64,000 nt of DNA from positions 2,330,182-2,394,181 of the forward strand of contig NZ_CP034118.1 of NCBI RefSeq assembly GCF_003856495.1. Reading direction: 5' to 3'. The position numbers were made by a program, and so were the translations under genes. The notes under the pieces were generated by a model, which was not told the DNA's origin, searched no databases, and saw only the letters and a list, made by a program, of their open reading frames with translations. The DNA comes from Staphylospora marina (GTDB lineage: Bacteria; Bacillota; Bacilli; Thermoactinomycetales; Thermoactinomycetaceae). Below are positions 51,359-59,069 of the stretch, piece after piece; position 1 is the stretch's first letter, and each line of letters starts with the position of its first letter.

Positions 51359-52504
51359 TCAATGAGATTGATCGTTGAAGCGGTGGATGCACTCATCGTA
51401 GATGTCTTCGAGCAAGCCGTTTTGCTTTTTCAGATCGAACAACTTTTCCACATGCCGTCTGGCCCGGCGGCTCATGGCCGTCCAAAGTTCCGGGTCATCC
51501 AGCAGCCGGCAAAGGTGCCTCGCCAATTCGGCCACGTCCCTCGGCGGGGCGAGCAGACCCGTTTGTCCGTGGATCACCGCTTCCGGGATGCCTCCCGTCG
51601 CAAAGCTGACCACCGGCAGCTCCAAAGCCTGCGCTTCCATGAACACCGTCCCGATTCCTTCCGACGCTCCCGTGTGGATTTCCACGCTCGGGACGCAAAA
51701 CACGGCGGCCCGTTTCATCCACTCCCGGACTTCCTCCACCGGTCGCACCCCCAGAAACCGGCAGCGCACCCGGGCCGCTTCCGCCTGCCGTTGCAGCGAT
51801 TCCCTGAGCGGACCGTCCCCGATGATCACCAGCTCCACATCGGGGTTCGTCCGCCCCACCTCTGTCATCGCTTCGATCAGGTACCGGCAGCCTTTGTTCT
51901 CGACCAATCGCCCCACGAACAGGACCGTCCGCCCCCGCGGAACGGCCGGGTCGGGCCGGAAGAAGTCCAGGTTGATGCCGGTGTAGTGCACCCGGACCTT
52001 TTCTTCCGGATATCCCTGCTCCAGAAGCTTGTTCCGGATGAATCGGGAGATGGCGATGAACAGGGTCCCTTCCCCGGCCAGCCGCATGCGGTTGCGCACG
52101 TAATGCCGGTGCGACCAGGAGGCGGCATGTTCATCCCGGGTCGTCACGTCGTATCCGTGAAACGTGACCAGAAGGGGAAGGCCGGTCCTTTTCGCCAGAT
52201 CCAACGCCTGCAGTCCGTCCGGTCCGAAATGGGCGTGAATCAGCGAAGGCCCAAGCCGTGCCACCCGGCTTGTGAACGAATCGGGGAAGCCGAACAACTT
52301 CGCTCCGATCTCCCGGATCTTTCCCGCGGCCCCCCCTTCGTTCACCACCATGACCCGGTCTTCGGGAAGCGTCAGGCCGCTCACTCTCCTGGAGCCGGCA
52401 TACACCGGCTCATACCGTTTCAGATGTTCGGCCTGATTCACCACGAACGTTTCCGAATACGGCAGCAAGTGATTGCGATAAATCAGGACTTTGCGTTTTC
52501 CCAT
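51359..52504 (-). CDS. Glycosyltransferase, GT4 family
   Basis: 381 residues from ATG 52504. GT-B enzyme with FVGRLVENKGCRYLIEAM, VIIGDGPL and the EGIGTVFMEAQALELPVVS acidic-loop motif. The family includes colanic-acid type transferases. Its ribosome site (GGTGGATGA) lies in the wzy scar (52503-52600). Exact donor unknown. Confidence 0.92.
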   Translation of the reverse strand: MGKRKVLIYRNHLLPYSETFVVNQAEHLKRYEPVYAGSRRVSGLTLPEDRVMVVNEGGAAGKIREIGAKLFGFPDSFTSRVARLGPSLIHAHFGPDGLQALDLAKRTGLPLLVTFHGYDVTTRDEHAASWSHRHYVRNRMRLAGEGTLFIAISRFIRNKLLEQGYPEEKVRVHYTGINLDFFRPDPAVPRGRTVLFVGRLVENKGCRYLIEAMTEVGRTNPDVELVIIGDGPLRESLQRQAEAARVRCRFLGVRPVEEVREWMKRAAVFCVPSVEIHTGASEGIGTVFMEAQALELPVVSFATGGIPEAVIHGQTGLLAPPRDVAELARHLCRLLDDPELWTAMSRRARRHVEKLFDLKKQNGLLEDIYDECIHRFNDQSH

Positions 52505-52600
52505 TCATCCACCCGCTTTCCGGCCAACATCGTGAACGTTGTACCTGCAAGGACAGTCTCAATGCCGCTCCCCCACTCTTTCGAAATCAACGGATCTCTT
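52503..52600 (-). pseudogene. Internally deleted scar of a second wzy gene
   Basis: Bases 52556-52596 repeat the ribosome-site and start region of wzy (53979-54020; shared CCCCCACTCTT and CGAAATCA), and 52503-52541 repeats a piece of its 3' coding end (52756-52793; shared CATCGTGAACGTTG). Here these two pieces are adjacent in the right order for a gene whose middle was lost. Reading the 3' piece gives FTMLAGKRVDE next to the intact FTMLAAKQADE. The stretch between this and the wzy stop (52600-52668) holds nothing else. Confidence 0.55.
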
Positions 52601-52668
52601 CCCGATGCACTCCAAGTGTGCAACTGTGTGTCAGTGTTTCTTCCCGGAGCGGATCGGCGGAAGCCGGC

Positions 52669-53985
52669 TCATCCCGCTGCAGGTGTTCGGCCTGCTTCAA
52701 CCCGGGCGTCTTCGACCACGGATGCATCTGCCGGCGAACGATCGTGACTCTGCGCTTCATCCGCCTGCTTCGCGGCCAGCATCGTGAACGTTGCCACGTA
52801 CAACACCCAGAACAGATTGAAATTGTTCGTCAGGATCGCGCTTTCGGAAATGTTGGAGACGATCATGAACGCTCCGTACAAGAGCGGCCAAGCATCCTCC
52901 CATCTGTTGTTGAATCGGACATGCCGGACGGCCATGATCAGGAATTTCACCAGCCCGGCCAGGAACAGGCCGACCCCGATCAACCCCAAATCCAGCCAAA
53001 GATCGATGAAACCGTTGTGGGAATGCGGGGGCTTCCACTGGATCACTTTCCAGACGGAGTTGGACGGTCCCTCCATTCCGTGCCAGAACCCGTAGTACCC
53101 GTAGCCCAGCCACGGCTCCCGCATCGCCATGGCGATCGCGTAGCTCCACAGGGGCGTGCGGCCCGTCATGGTCGCATCCTTTCCAAGCAGGCCGAAGAAG
53201 GATTCACCGTCGACAAGGATCCAAATTCCCACCCCCGCGACCGGGACCAGAAGGAGCAGCACAGCCCATTTGAACAGCCGGGGCTTGCGCCAAAAAAGCC
53301 AGATGAAGCCGAGCAAAACCATGAGCGCCACTTCGATCAGAAAGGCCGTTTGCGAATCGGACAACACCAGGAGTGCCATGGACAACCCCACAGCATAAGG
53401 CAACTTGTTATTGAATCTTGTCTTTGCATATTGAAACTGAAGAAGAGAAAACACCAAAAAGGACAAGGCCATGATTCTGCCGAGCGAATTTTTGTGGACG
53501 AATACGCCCTTCCAAGCCCCCTCGTGCTCCTGATGATCAATGGCCAAATCCCAGAACAGGGGCACGGCCAGAAGGCTCAGCACCATGATCACCGCCATCA
53601 TGACGGCCAGGACGAGAAGCAACCGCTTCAACCCGAAGTGCGTGCCGATCCAGACTCCGAGCAGGGTCATCAAGGCGAGGGTGATGCTTTTCTGCAGGGT
53701 GACCTCCTCGAATCCGCTCCAAAGCACGGAGCAGAAAGCCCAGGCCACCGGCAGCCAGATCCACAGCGTGGGCCGCAGGCTTTCCTTCAGTTTGCGCCAA
53801 GTGAGCCAGGCAAAGAGGACGGTGAGCACAAACACGGGCAGTTTCAGAGCCTTGCCCAGCGGGTCCGCCCAAGCATATTCGTTTTCGAACATGGAAATGA
53901 CCGCACCGGAAAACAGGAACAATGCGACCATGACAAATGCGTTTTCAAGTCTTTTGCGCTTCCGCAGTTGCACAGACAATTTCAA
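52669..53985 (-). CDS. O-antigen-ligase/polymerase-like protein (Wzy)
   Basis: 438 residues from TTG 53985 (AGTGGGGGA upstream). About ten to twelve membrane helices, and a WWC/RfaL-type loop with GRTPLWSYAIAMAMREPWLGYGYYGFWHG and HSHNGFIDLWLDLG, the conserved His/Arg region of Wzy polymerases. It joins repeat units into exopolysaccharide outside the membrane. The tail after residue 410 is soluble and low-complexity. Confidence 0.88.
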   Translation of the reverse strand: MKLSVQLRKRKRLENAFVMVALFLFSGAVISMFENEYAWADPLGKALKLPVFVLTVLFAWLTWRKLKESLRPTLWIWLPVAWAFCSVLWSGFEEVTLQKSITLALMTLLGVWIGTHFGLKRLLLVLAVMMAVIMVLSLLAVPLFWDLAIDHQEHEGAWKGVFVHKNSLGRIMALSFLVFSLLQFQYAKTRFNNKLPYAVGLSMALLVLSDSQTAFLIEVALMVLLGFIWLFWRKPRLFKWAVLLLLVPVAGVGIWILVDGESFFGLLGKDATMTGRTPLWSYAIAMAMREPWLGYGYYGFWHGMEGPSNSVWKVIQWKPPHSHNGFIDLWLDLGLIGVGLFLAGLVKFLIMAVRHVRFNNRWEDAWPLLYGAFMIVSNISESAILTNNFNLFWVLYVATFTMLAAKQADEAQSHDRSPADASVVEDARVEAGRTPAAG

Positions 53986-54041
53986 TGTCGTTCCCCCACT
54001 CTTCCGAAATCACCCGGATGTCTTATGAAATGAACGCATGC

Positions 54042-55313
54042 TTATGCAACCTGGGTCAGTTTTTGCTTCTTCTTTCCGGAGCGGATGAGCGCCACGGCTC
54101 CCCACAATCCGGCCGCCAGCAGCAAGTCGGTGCCGATCAGCGCGATGGCCGCCCCTTTCCAGCCGTACCGGGGAATGAGCCAGACGTTCACCAGCACGCT
54201 CACGACGGTCACCGCGACCTGTACGGCGGAACGGACCCCCTGATGCCCCGATCCGGTCAGGGAATCGGCGGCGAAATAATGAACGGCCCTGAGGAGAGGA
54301 ATGACGGAGAGACAGCGGATCACCTCCACGGAAGAGGCGTACTCCTCGCCCAGCATCATCGGGACGACGGGGGCGGTGATCCAGAGCAGCACGCCGACGA
54401 CCAGCCCGTAACCGCCGGCCAGCGGAAGCAACTTTTTGGCAAACCGGAGGCTGCCCTGAATGCCGGAGGCGCCATGTTGAAAAAAGCGGGCGTACGCCGC
54501 GTACAGCATGGAGCGAACGGGCGTGAACGCCACGTCGATGATCCGGTATCCCGCCGCGTAAATGCCCGCCGTCTCCAGGGAAGCGAGCCGGGCGAGCAAG
54601 GTTTTGTCCAGATCGTTGTAGATGTTTTGCGAGGACAGGCTGATGGAGAAATACATCCCTTCCCTGATCTCTTCGGGAATCCGGCGCGGCTCCGGTGCGG
54701 GCCTGCCCAGCTCCCGGCAAACCAGCCAGACGGCGATCAGGCAGGCCACCGCCGTGCTCCCCAGGTAAAACCAGCCCCAATCGGCCGGCTTCGGCTGATC
54801 GACCGCCAACAAAAGAAAAGCGGCCGAAAGCATCCGGCTTCCGCTGAACAACACCTGAAAGCCCGCCGTTCTGCCCAGCCGCTGGAACGCCTGGTATGCC
54901 TGCCCGCAAATGTCATGGATCCGCGCAAACAGGATGTCGGAGACCGCGACCAAGATGACCAGACCGAGACTCACGGACTCCGGCAGGAGCCAGAAGGAGA
55001 GGCCCGCCACCAAGGCCACCAGGCAGCTTCCGGATACGATCGTCAGGATGAGTGCATTTCCCCAATACACGGAAAACAGATCCGGATTTCTGGACACGTT
55101 TTTGACCAACAGATTGCCGCTGCCCAAACTGGCAAAAGGCGCCAGAAGCGCCACCAGTGAAACCGTGCCGATAAATGCACCGTATCCCTCGTTTCCGAGG
55201 GATCGGGCGATGATGATGAAATAGACGGCTTGGATGCCGATCCGGCTCCCCATCCCGATGAAGGTGGAGAAGGTGTTCCGGGCCAGCAGATTGTTTTTCA
55301 AACGTTTGATCAT
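54042..55313 (-). CDS. Polysaccharide flippase (Wzx)
   Basis: 423 residues, about 12 membrane helices, MOP superfamily. The start (KNNLLARNTFSTFIGMGSRIGIQAVYFIIIARSLG) is the usual first helix, and the middle DLDKTLLARLASLETAGIYAAGYRI is typical of Wzx. It moves lipid-linked units to the outer face for Wzy. Fifth gene from the LCP end. Confidence 0.92.
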   Translation of the reverse strand: MIKRLKNNLLARNTFSTFIGMGSRIGIQAVYFIIIARSLGNEGYGAFIGTVSLVALLAPFASLGSGNLLVKNVSRNPDLFSVYWGNALILTIVSGSCLVALVAGLSFWLLPESVSLGLVILVAVSDILFARIHDICGQAYQAFQRLGRTAGFQVLFSGSRMLSAAFLLLAVDQPKPADWGWFYLGSTAVACLIAVWLVCRELGRPAPEPRRIPEEIREGMYFSISLSSQNIYNDLDKTLLARLASLETAGIYAAGYRIIDVAFTPVRSMLYAAYARFFQHGASGIQGSLRFAKKLLPLAGGYGLVVGVLLWITAPVVPMMLGEEYASSVEVIRCLSVIPLLRAVHYFAADSLTGSGHQGVRSAVQVAVTVVSVLVNVWLIPRYGWKGAAIALIGTDLLLAAGLWGAVALIRSGKKKQKLTQVA

Positions 55314-55332
55314 GGCCGAGACCCTTTCTCTC

Positions 55333-55971
55333 TCAACAGGTGTTGCTTCTGAACATCACTTTGACCGTGGAAAGAATCAGATACAAATCCTTCATGAATG
55401 ATGCAGTTTCAATGTATTCAAAGTCGTAATGCAAATTTTCGTGAATGGGGCGGGTCCGGTCTCCGCTGAGTTGCCACGGCCCCGTGATGCCCGGCTTGAC
55501 CAGAAATCGCTGCTTTTCATAATCCGTGTAATATTGCTCCACGATCATTTTCTGCTCCGGTCTCGGTCCGACCAGGCTCATCTCTCCCCGGATGATGTTG
55601 ATCAGTTGGGGCAGTTCATCCAAGCTGGTGCGCCGGAGAAAGCGTCCCACCCGCGTGATGCGGGGATCATCGGACGATTGCGGAGAGCGGCCCTGTTTCG
55701 GGACATCCCTGTACATCGTGCGGAACTTGAAAATGCAAAACTCCCGACCGTCCTTGCCGACACGCGGCTGTCTGAAAATCACCGGTCCGGGTGAGTCCAG
55801 CTTGATGGCGACGGCGATGATCGCCATGACCGGGAGGACCAACAACAGGAGGAGCATGCCCAACGTCCAATCGAGAACCGGTTTGACGTATCGAAAGTAA
55901 CGGGACCGGGTGACATTCCTCGAAATGCTCATCCCGGATCCGGCAATCCGTTCGGCCCTCATCTCCATCAA
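55333..55971 (-). CDS. Priming sugar-phosphate transferase (bacterial sugar transferase)
   Basis: 212 residues. One hydrophobic segment (MLLLLLVLPVMAIIAVAIKLDSPGP) then the catalytic core FRQPRVGKDGREFCIFKFRTM, the RVGRFLRRTSLDELPQL block and SLVGPRPEQ. Single-domain WbaP/CpsE-type; it adds the first sugar phosphate to undecaprenyl phosphate. The start ATG 55971 has no strong ribosome site; ATG 55932 (residue 14) is possible. Confidence 0.92.
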   Translation of the reverse strand: MMEMRAERIAGSGMSISRNVTRSRYFRYVKPVLDWTLGMLLLLLVLPVMAIIAVAIKLDSPGPVIFRQPRVGKDGREFCIFKFRTMYRDVPKQGRSPQSSDDPRITRVGRFLRRTSLDELPQLINIIRGEMSLVGPRPEQKMIVEQYYTDYEKQRFLVKPGITGPWQLSGDRTRPIHENLHYDFEYIETASFMKDLYLILSTVKVMFRSNTC

Positions 55972-55981
55972 ATCCCCTCCT

Positions 55982-56881
55982 TCATGCGAGCGATTTGGTT
56001 TTCATGGAGGAGCGGGCGGACACAAAATCGTGCAACCAAGTCATGAAGCTGTCCATCAATTCCTCATTGCGTGCTGCGAATTCAACCGTGGCCTGCAGGA
56101 AGCCCAGTTTGCTCCCCACGTCGAACACCCGTCCCTCATATTCGTAGCCGATGAGCGGCTTTTGCGCGGCCTGGACCCGGAGTGCGTCCGTCAGCTGAAT
56201 CTCTCCTCCGGCCCCGGGCATCGTCCGGTCCAGAATGTCAAAAATATCCGCTTCCAAGATATACCGTCCGATGATCGCCAGATTGGACGGAGGATGTTCT
56301 TTCGGCTTTTCCACGAGGTCGTCGATGCGACTCACTTTGCCGCCGATCCGCTCTCCGGAGATCACCCCGTACTTGTGCACCTCTTCCCAGGGAACCTGCT
56401 GTACGGCGATCACTCCCGCACCGTTTTCCTCGTAGAGATCGATCATCCGCTTCAGACAGGGAACCCGACCGTCCATGATCATGTCGCCGAGAAGGACCGC
56501 AAACGGCTCATCCCCGATGAACTCCCGGGCACAGGAGATGGCATGTCCCAATCCCAGCGCCTCTTTTTGCCTGACATAATAAATGTTCGCGAGATCGGTG
56601 GAAGTGCGGACCAGTTTCAGCAGGTCCTCCTTGTTTTTTTGCGCGAGGTTGAATTCCAGCTCGAAGTTTTTGTCAAAGTGGTCTTCGATGGCCCGCTTGC
56701 TCTTCCCGGTCACGATGATGATCTCCTGAATGCCCGATTGGACGGCTTCTTCCACGATGTACTGAATCGTCGGCTTGTCCACGATCGGGAGCATTTCCTT
56801 GGGCATGGCCTTGGTCGCCGGCAAGAACCGGGTTCCGAGACCCGCCGCGGGAATGATCGCTTTTCTGACTTTTTTGCTCAT
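55982..56881 (-). CDS. galU: UTP-glucose-1-phosphate uridylyltransferase
   Basis: 299 residues from ATG 56881 (GGGAGAGAAAG upstream). Signatures AIIPAAGLGTRFLPATKAMPKEMLPIVDKP and EEAVQSGIQEIIIVTGKSKR, VLLGDMIMDG, VEKPKEHPPSNLAIIGRYI. It makes UDP-glucose, feeding ugd in the same operon. Directly after the LCP gene. Confidence 0.96.
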   Translation of the reverse strand: MSKKVRKAIIPAAGLGTRFLPATKAMPKEMLPIVDKPTIQYIVEEAVQSGIQEIIIVTGKSKRAIEDHFDKNFELEFNLAQKNKEDLLKLVRTSTDLANIYYVRQKEALGLGHAISCAREFIGDEPFAVLLGDMIMDGRVPCLKRMIDLYEENGAGVIAVQQVPWEEVHKYGVISGERIGGKVSRIDDLVEKPKEHPPSNLAIIGRYILEADIFDILDRTMPGAGGEIQLTDALRVQAAQKPLIGYEYEGRVFDVGSKLGFLQATVEFAARNEELMDSFMTWLHDFVSARSSMKTKSLA

Positions 56882-56909
56882 TGGCTTTCTCTCCCCCGGA
56901 TGCAGTTTC

Positions 56910-57866
56910 TCAGGAGCTGTTCTCACCCAGCTGCAGATGCTGCTTCAGCAAGGAACTGATGCGGTCCCGTTCCTGCTGATCCACAATATAATAGTAGACA
57001 CCGCCGATTTTCGTCCCTTTTCCCTTGATCGACACCGTTTCCATGTTGCCGGCGGCTCCCCGGTAGTCGGTGGCCACCGCCGTCATTTCATCAAACGTCA
57101 TGTTGGTCCGGATGCTTCCCTGCAGAGAGGCCAGGATGTCTCCCATGTTGGTGACGATGGCCGGTGATGCAGCCTTTTTCATGACTTCGCGCAACACCTG
57201 ACGTTGCCGCTCCTGGCGGCCGAAATCGCCGCGGGGATCGTCATAGCGCATCCGGGTATACTTGAGCGCCCGGTACCCGTCCAAATGCACGGGCCCTTTG
57301 GGGAACGAGACCCCTTCGTAGGTGAAGGCGAATGGGCTGTCCACCGTCACGCCGCCCACGGCATCCACCATTTTCATGAAGCCTTCCATGTCGACTTGCA
57401 CATAATAGTCAATGGGTGCGTTCAGGAACTTCTCCACCGTGCGGATCGACATTTCCACTCCGCCGAACGCGTAGGCGTGGTTGATCTTGTCCTGGGTTCC
57501 CCGCCCCACGATCTCCGTCCGGGTGTCCCGCGGAATGCTGAACATCAGGATGGATCCTTTCGCGGGATTGACCGACATCACCATGAGCGAATCGGAGCGC
57601 CCGCGGTCCCCTTCCCGCTTGTCCACCCCCATCAGCAGCACCGAAAACGGTTGTCTTTGGTTGATGTCCACCCCTTTTTCGCGAAGTTCCGATTTTTCCC
57701 GATCGATCGGTGAATACATGTTGTTGGCGGTCTGCTTCACCGAATCGTACACGTACCAAGCGTAAGCCCCGCCGGCTCCGACGAGGAGAACCAGCACCGT
57801 CATCAAGATTTTCAGCCACTTGCGTTTCTTTTTTTGTTTCGACACGCGATGGTTTCTGGATTCCAT
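56910..57866 (-). CDS. LytR-CpsA-Psr family cell-wall polymer ligase
   Basis: 318 residues from ATG 57866 (GAGGTGG upstream). A short cytosolic basic start, one membrane anchor (ILMTVLVLLVGAGGAYAW) and an extracellular LCP domain with conserved Arg in DSLMVMSVNPAKGS...SIPRDTRTEI, NHAYAFGGVEMSI, and DPRGDFGRQERQRQVL. LCP enzymes attach undecaprenyl-linked polymers to peptidoglycan. It starts the long EPS operon, so the polymer is probably bound to the wall. Confidence 0.95.
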   Translation of the reverse strand: MESRNHRVSKQKKKRKWLKILMTVLVLLVGAGGAYAWYVYDSVKQTANNMYSPIDREKSELREKGVDINQRQPFSVLLMGVDKREGDRGRSDSLMVMSVNPAKGSILMFSIPRDTRTEIVGRGTQDKINHAYAFGGVEMSIRTVEKFLNAPIDYYVQVDMEGFMKMVDAVGGVTVDSPFAFTYEGVSFPKGPVHLDGYRALKYTRMRYDDPRGDFGRQERQRQVLREVMKKAASPAIVTNMGDILASLQGSIRTNMTFDEMTAVATDYRGAAGNMETVSIKGKGTKIGGVYYYIVDQQERDRISSLLKQHLQLGENSS

Positions 57867-58120
57867 GAGCCACCTCTTTGGTTGTTCTTTCCGAACGGAG
57901 AGATTGGGTCTCATAATAATACTCCGTTGGAAGGTTTCGGTTTTTGTCCACTTTCTTCAACAAGACGCCCAAAATCCTTCAGAAGTTGAGCCCTTCTCAT
58001 GTTACTTGGTTCATTTGTTGATTTCCGCATTTCGGGAAGAGGTACTCCCGAAAATTTCATCCGGCATTTTTCCGGTCACGAAGCCCCATTCTTCTGAATA
58101 TTGTTTTTTTGATTTTCCTG

Positions 58121-58149
58121 TTGACTTCATGAACCCTCTTGGATATGAT
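58121..58149 (+). promoter_or_regulatory. Sigma-A promoter of tRNA-Ala
   Basis: TTGACT (58121-58126), 17-nt spacer, TATGAT (58144-58149). Start expected near 58157, about 35 nt before the tRNA. Confidence 0.85.
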
Positions 58150-58191
58150 AATAATTGTCGAGAGCACGACAGAAAAAAATGAACGAAACAT

Positions 58192-58267
58192 GGGGCATTA
58201 GCTCAGCTGGGAGAGCGCTACGATGGCATCGTAGAGGTCAGCGGTTCGATCCCGCTATGCTCCACCA
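58192..58267 (+). tRNA. tRNA-Ala (anticodon GGC)
   Basis: 76 nt. The acceptor GGGGCAT pairs with ATGCTCC and the CCA end is encoded. D-arm GCTC/GAGC, anticodon arm CTACG-ATGGCAT-CGTAG with anticodon GGC at 58225-58227, and the T-arm with GGTTCGATCCC. Followed at once by a terminator, so a single-gene transcript. Confidence 0.96.
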
Positions 58268-58271
58268 AACC

Positions 58272-58302
58272 AACCGCTTGCCAAATCGGCAAGCGGTTTT
58301 TC
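58272..58302 (+). terminator. Intrinsic terminator of tRNA-Ala
   Basis: ACCGCTTGCC pairs with GGCAAGCGGT followed by T-run. Confidence 0.9.
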
Positions 58303-58394
58303 GTTTGTCTGCCTTTCGGATTCCGTTCCATTCTCACGCGAGCACATGAACTTGGAGACGATGTTGGATGAGTTCCGAACGGCATGACTGATAC

Positions 58395-58421
58395 AAAAAA
58401 GCCAGCCCGTTTGAGGCTGGT
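58395..58421 (-). terminator. Intrinsic terminator of the CRISPR-unit transcript
   Basis: On the minus strand ACCAGCC pairs with GGCTGGC, then six T. It ends a leftward transcript that would start at the promoter at 58773-58802. Confidence 0.75.
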
Positions 58422-58460
58422 CTTTGGGTTGTCTACACGTTTCGTTGTGTGAGCAAAGAT

Positions 58461-58525
58461 GCCGGAAGCCTTCCCCTGCTCGTTTCGTTGCGATGGCAAA
58501 GGCACTCGCAGGGGAAGGTTCCGGC
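58461..58525 (-). repeat. 65-bp hairpin element, copy 1
   Basis: The ends form an imperfect inverted repeat (GCCGGAAGCCTTCCCC / GGGGAAGGTTCCGGC). The central part (CGTTTCGTTGC...GGCAAAGGCACTCGC) is the same as in copy 2. The two copies are 65 bp each, differ at only a few bases and have the same orientation. Lies between the two-repeat CRISPR and its terminator. Confidence 0.85.
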
Positions 58526-58531
58526 TTTATC

Positions 58532-58634
58532 GTTCCAATCCACACTGGATTCAATAACTTCAGCAAAAAATCGGATCATTTCCATCGAGGAGGAGGAAGA
58601 GTTGAAGTTTCCATTCCACACTGGATTCAATAAC
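58532..58634 (-). CRISPR. Two-repeat CRISPR array (one spacer)
   Basis: A 28-nt repeat at 58607-58634 and a slightly different 27-nt copy at 58532-58558, separated by a 48-nt spacer (58559-58606). On the minus strand the repeat starts GTTATTG and ends GGAAAC or GGAAC, a normal CRISPR 3' end, which gives the direction. Spacer length is longer than usual. The repeats lie beside Cmr genes. Only two copies exist, so this is either a relic or a minimal array. Confidence 0.65.
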
Positions 58635-58772
58635 CCTCGCCGTTTCTGGGTTTCGGGAATTTTCAACGCTCAGAATCCTTGATTTTTCGTGATCTGCAAC
58701 CTTCCCAGAGCTCTCAAAACGGGGGAGGGTTGTAGATAAATTGGGGATTTATGCGTTGATACATATATTATC

Positions 58773-58802
58773 ATAATAACATGATGCGGATCGATTTGTC
58801 AA
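58773..58802 (-). promoter_or_regulatory. Promoter and leader of the CRISPR unit
   Basis: TTGACA (58797-58802), 18-nt spacer, TATTAT (58773-58778) on the minus strand, inside an AT-rich stretch. About 130 nt of leader precede the first repeat. Confidence 0.7.
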
Positions 58803-58924
58803 ATCACTGCAAATTTTATTGGACATAGAGGGTCATTTTCGTTGTTTTTTGTTTGTGGGATTAGCTCAAATGGAAATTTCTGTATTCAATTGTCTGCAAC
58901 TTAATGTCAGAAAACTGCGCCAAT

Positions 58925-58958
58925 CAAAAAACCCCTTCCCGGGATGGGAGGGGGTTTA
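58925..58958 (-). terminator. Intrinsic terminator of the Cmr operon
   Basis: AACCCCCTCCC pairs with GGGAAGGGGTT across ATCCCGG, followed by six T on the minus strand. It lies 112 nt past the cmr5-cmr6 stop. Confidence 0.8.
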
Positions 58959-58986
58959 TATGAACACGAATTCATAGAAGTTATAT

Positions 58987-59051
58987 GCCGGAAGCCTTCC
59001 CCGGCTCGTTTCGTTGCCATGGCAAAGGCACTCGCAGGGGGAGGTTCCGGC
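58987..59051 (-). repeat. 65-bp hairpin element, copy 2
   Basis: Same sequence and orientation as copy 1 with a few substitutions (GGGGGAGG for GGGGAAGG, CCATGG for CGATGG). It lies between the cmr5-cmr6 stop (59070) and the operon terminator. Confidence 0.85.
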
Positions 59052-59069
59052 AATTTTCATTCCATCCAC

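Noticed and set aside
58635-58772. Further CRISPR repeats in the AT-rich stretch right of the array
   Set aside because: I looked for additional GTTATTG...GGAAAC copies and found none; the stretch reads as a leader.
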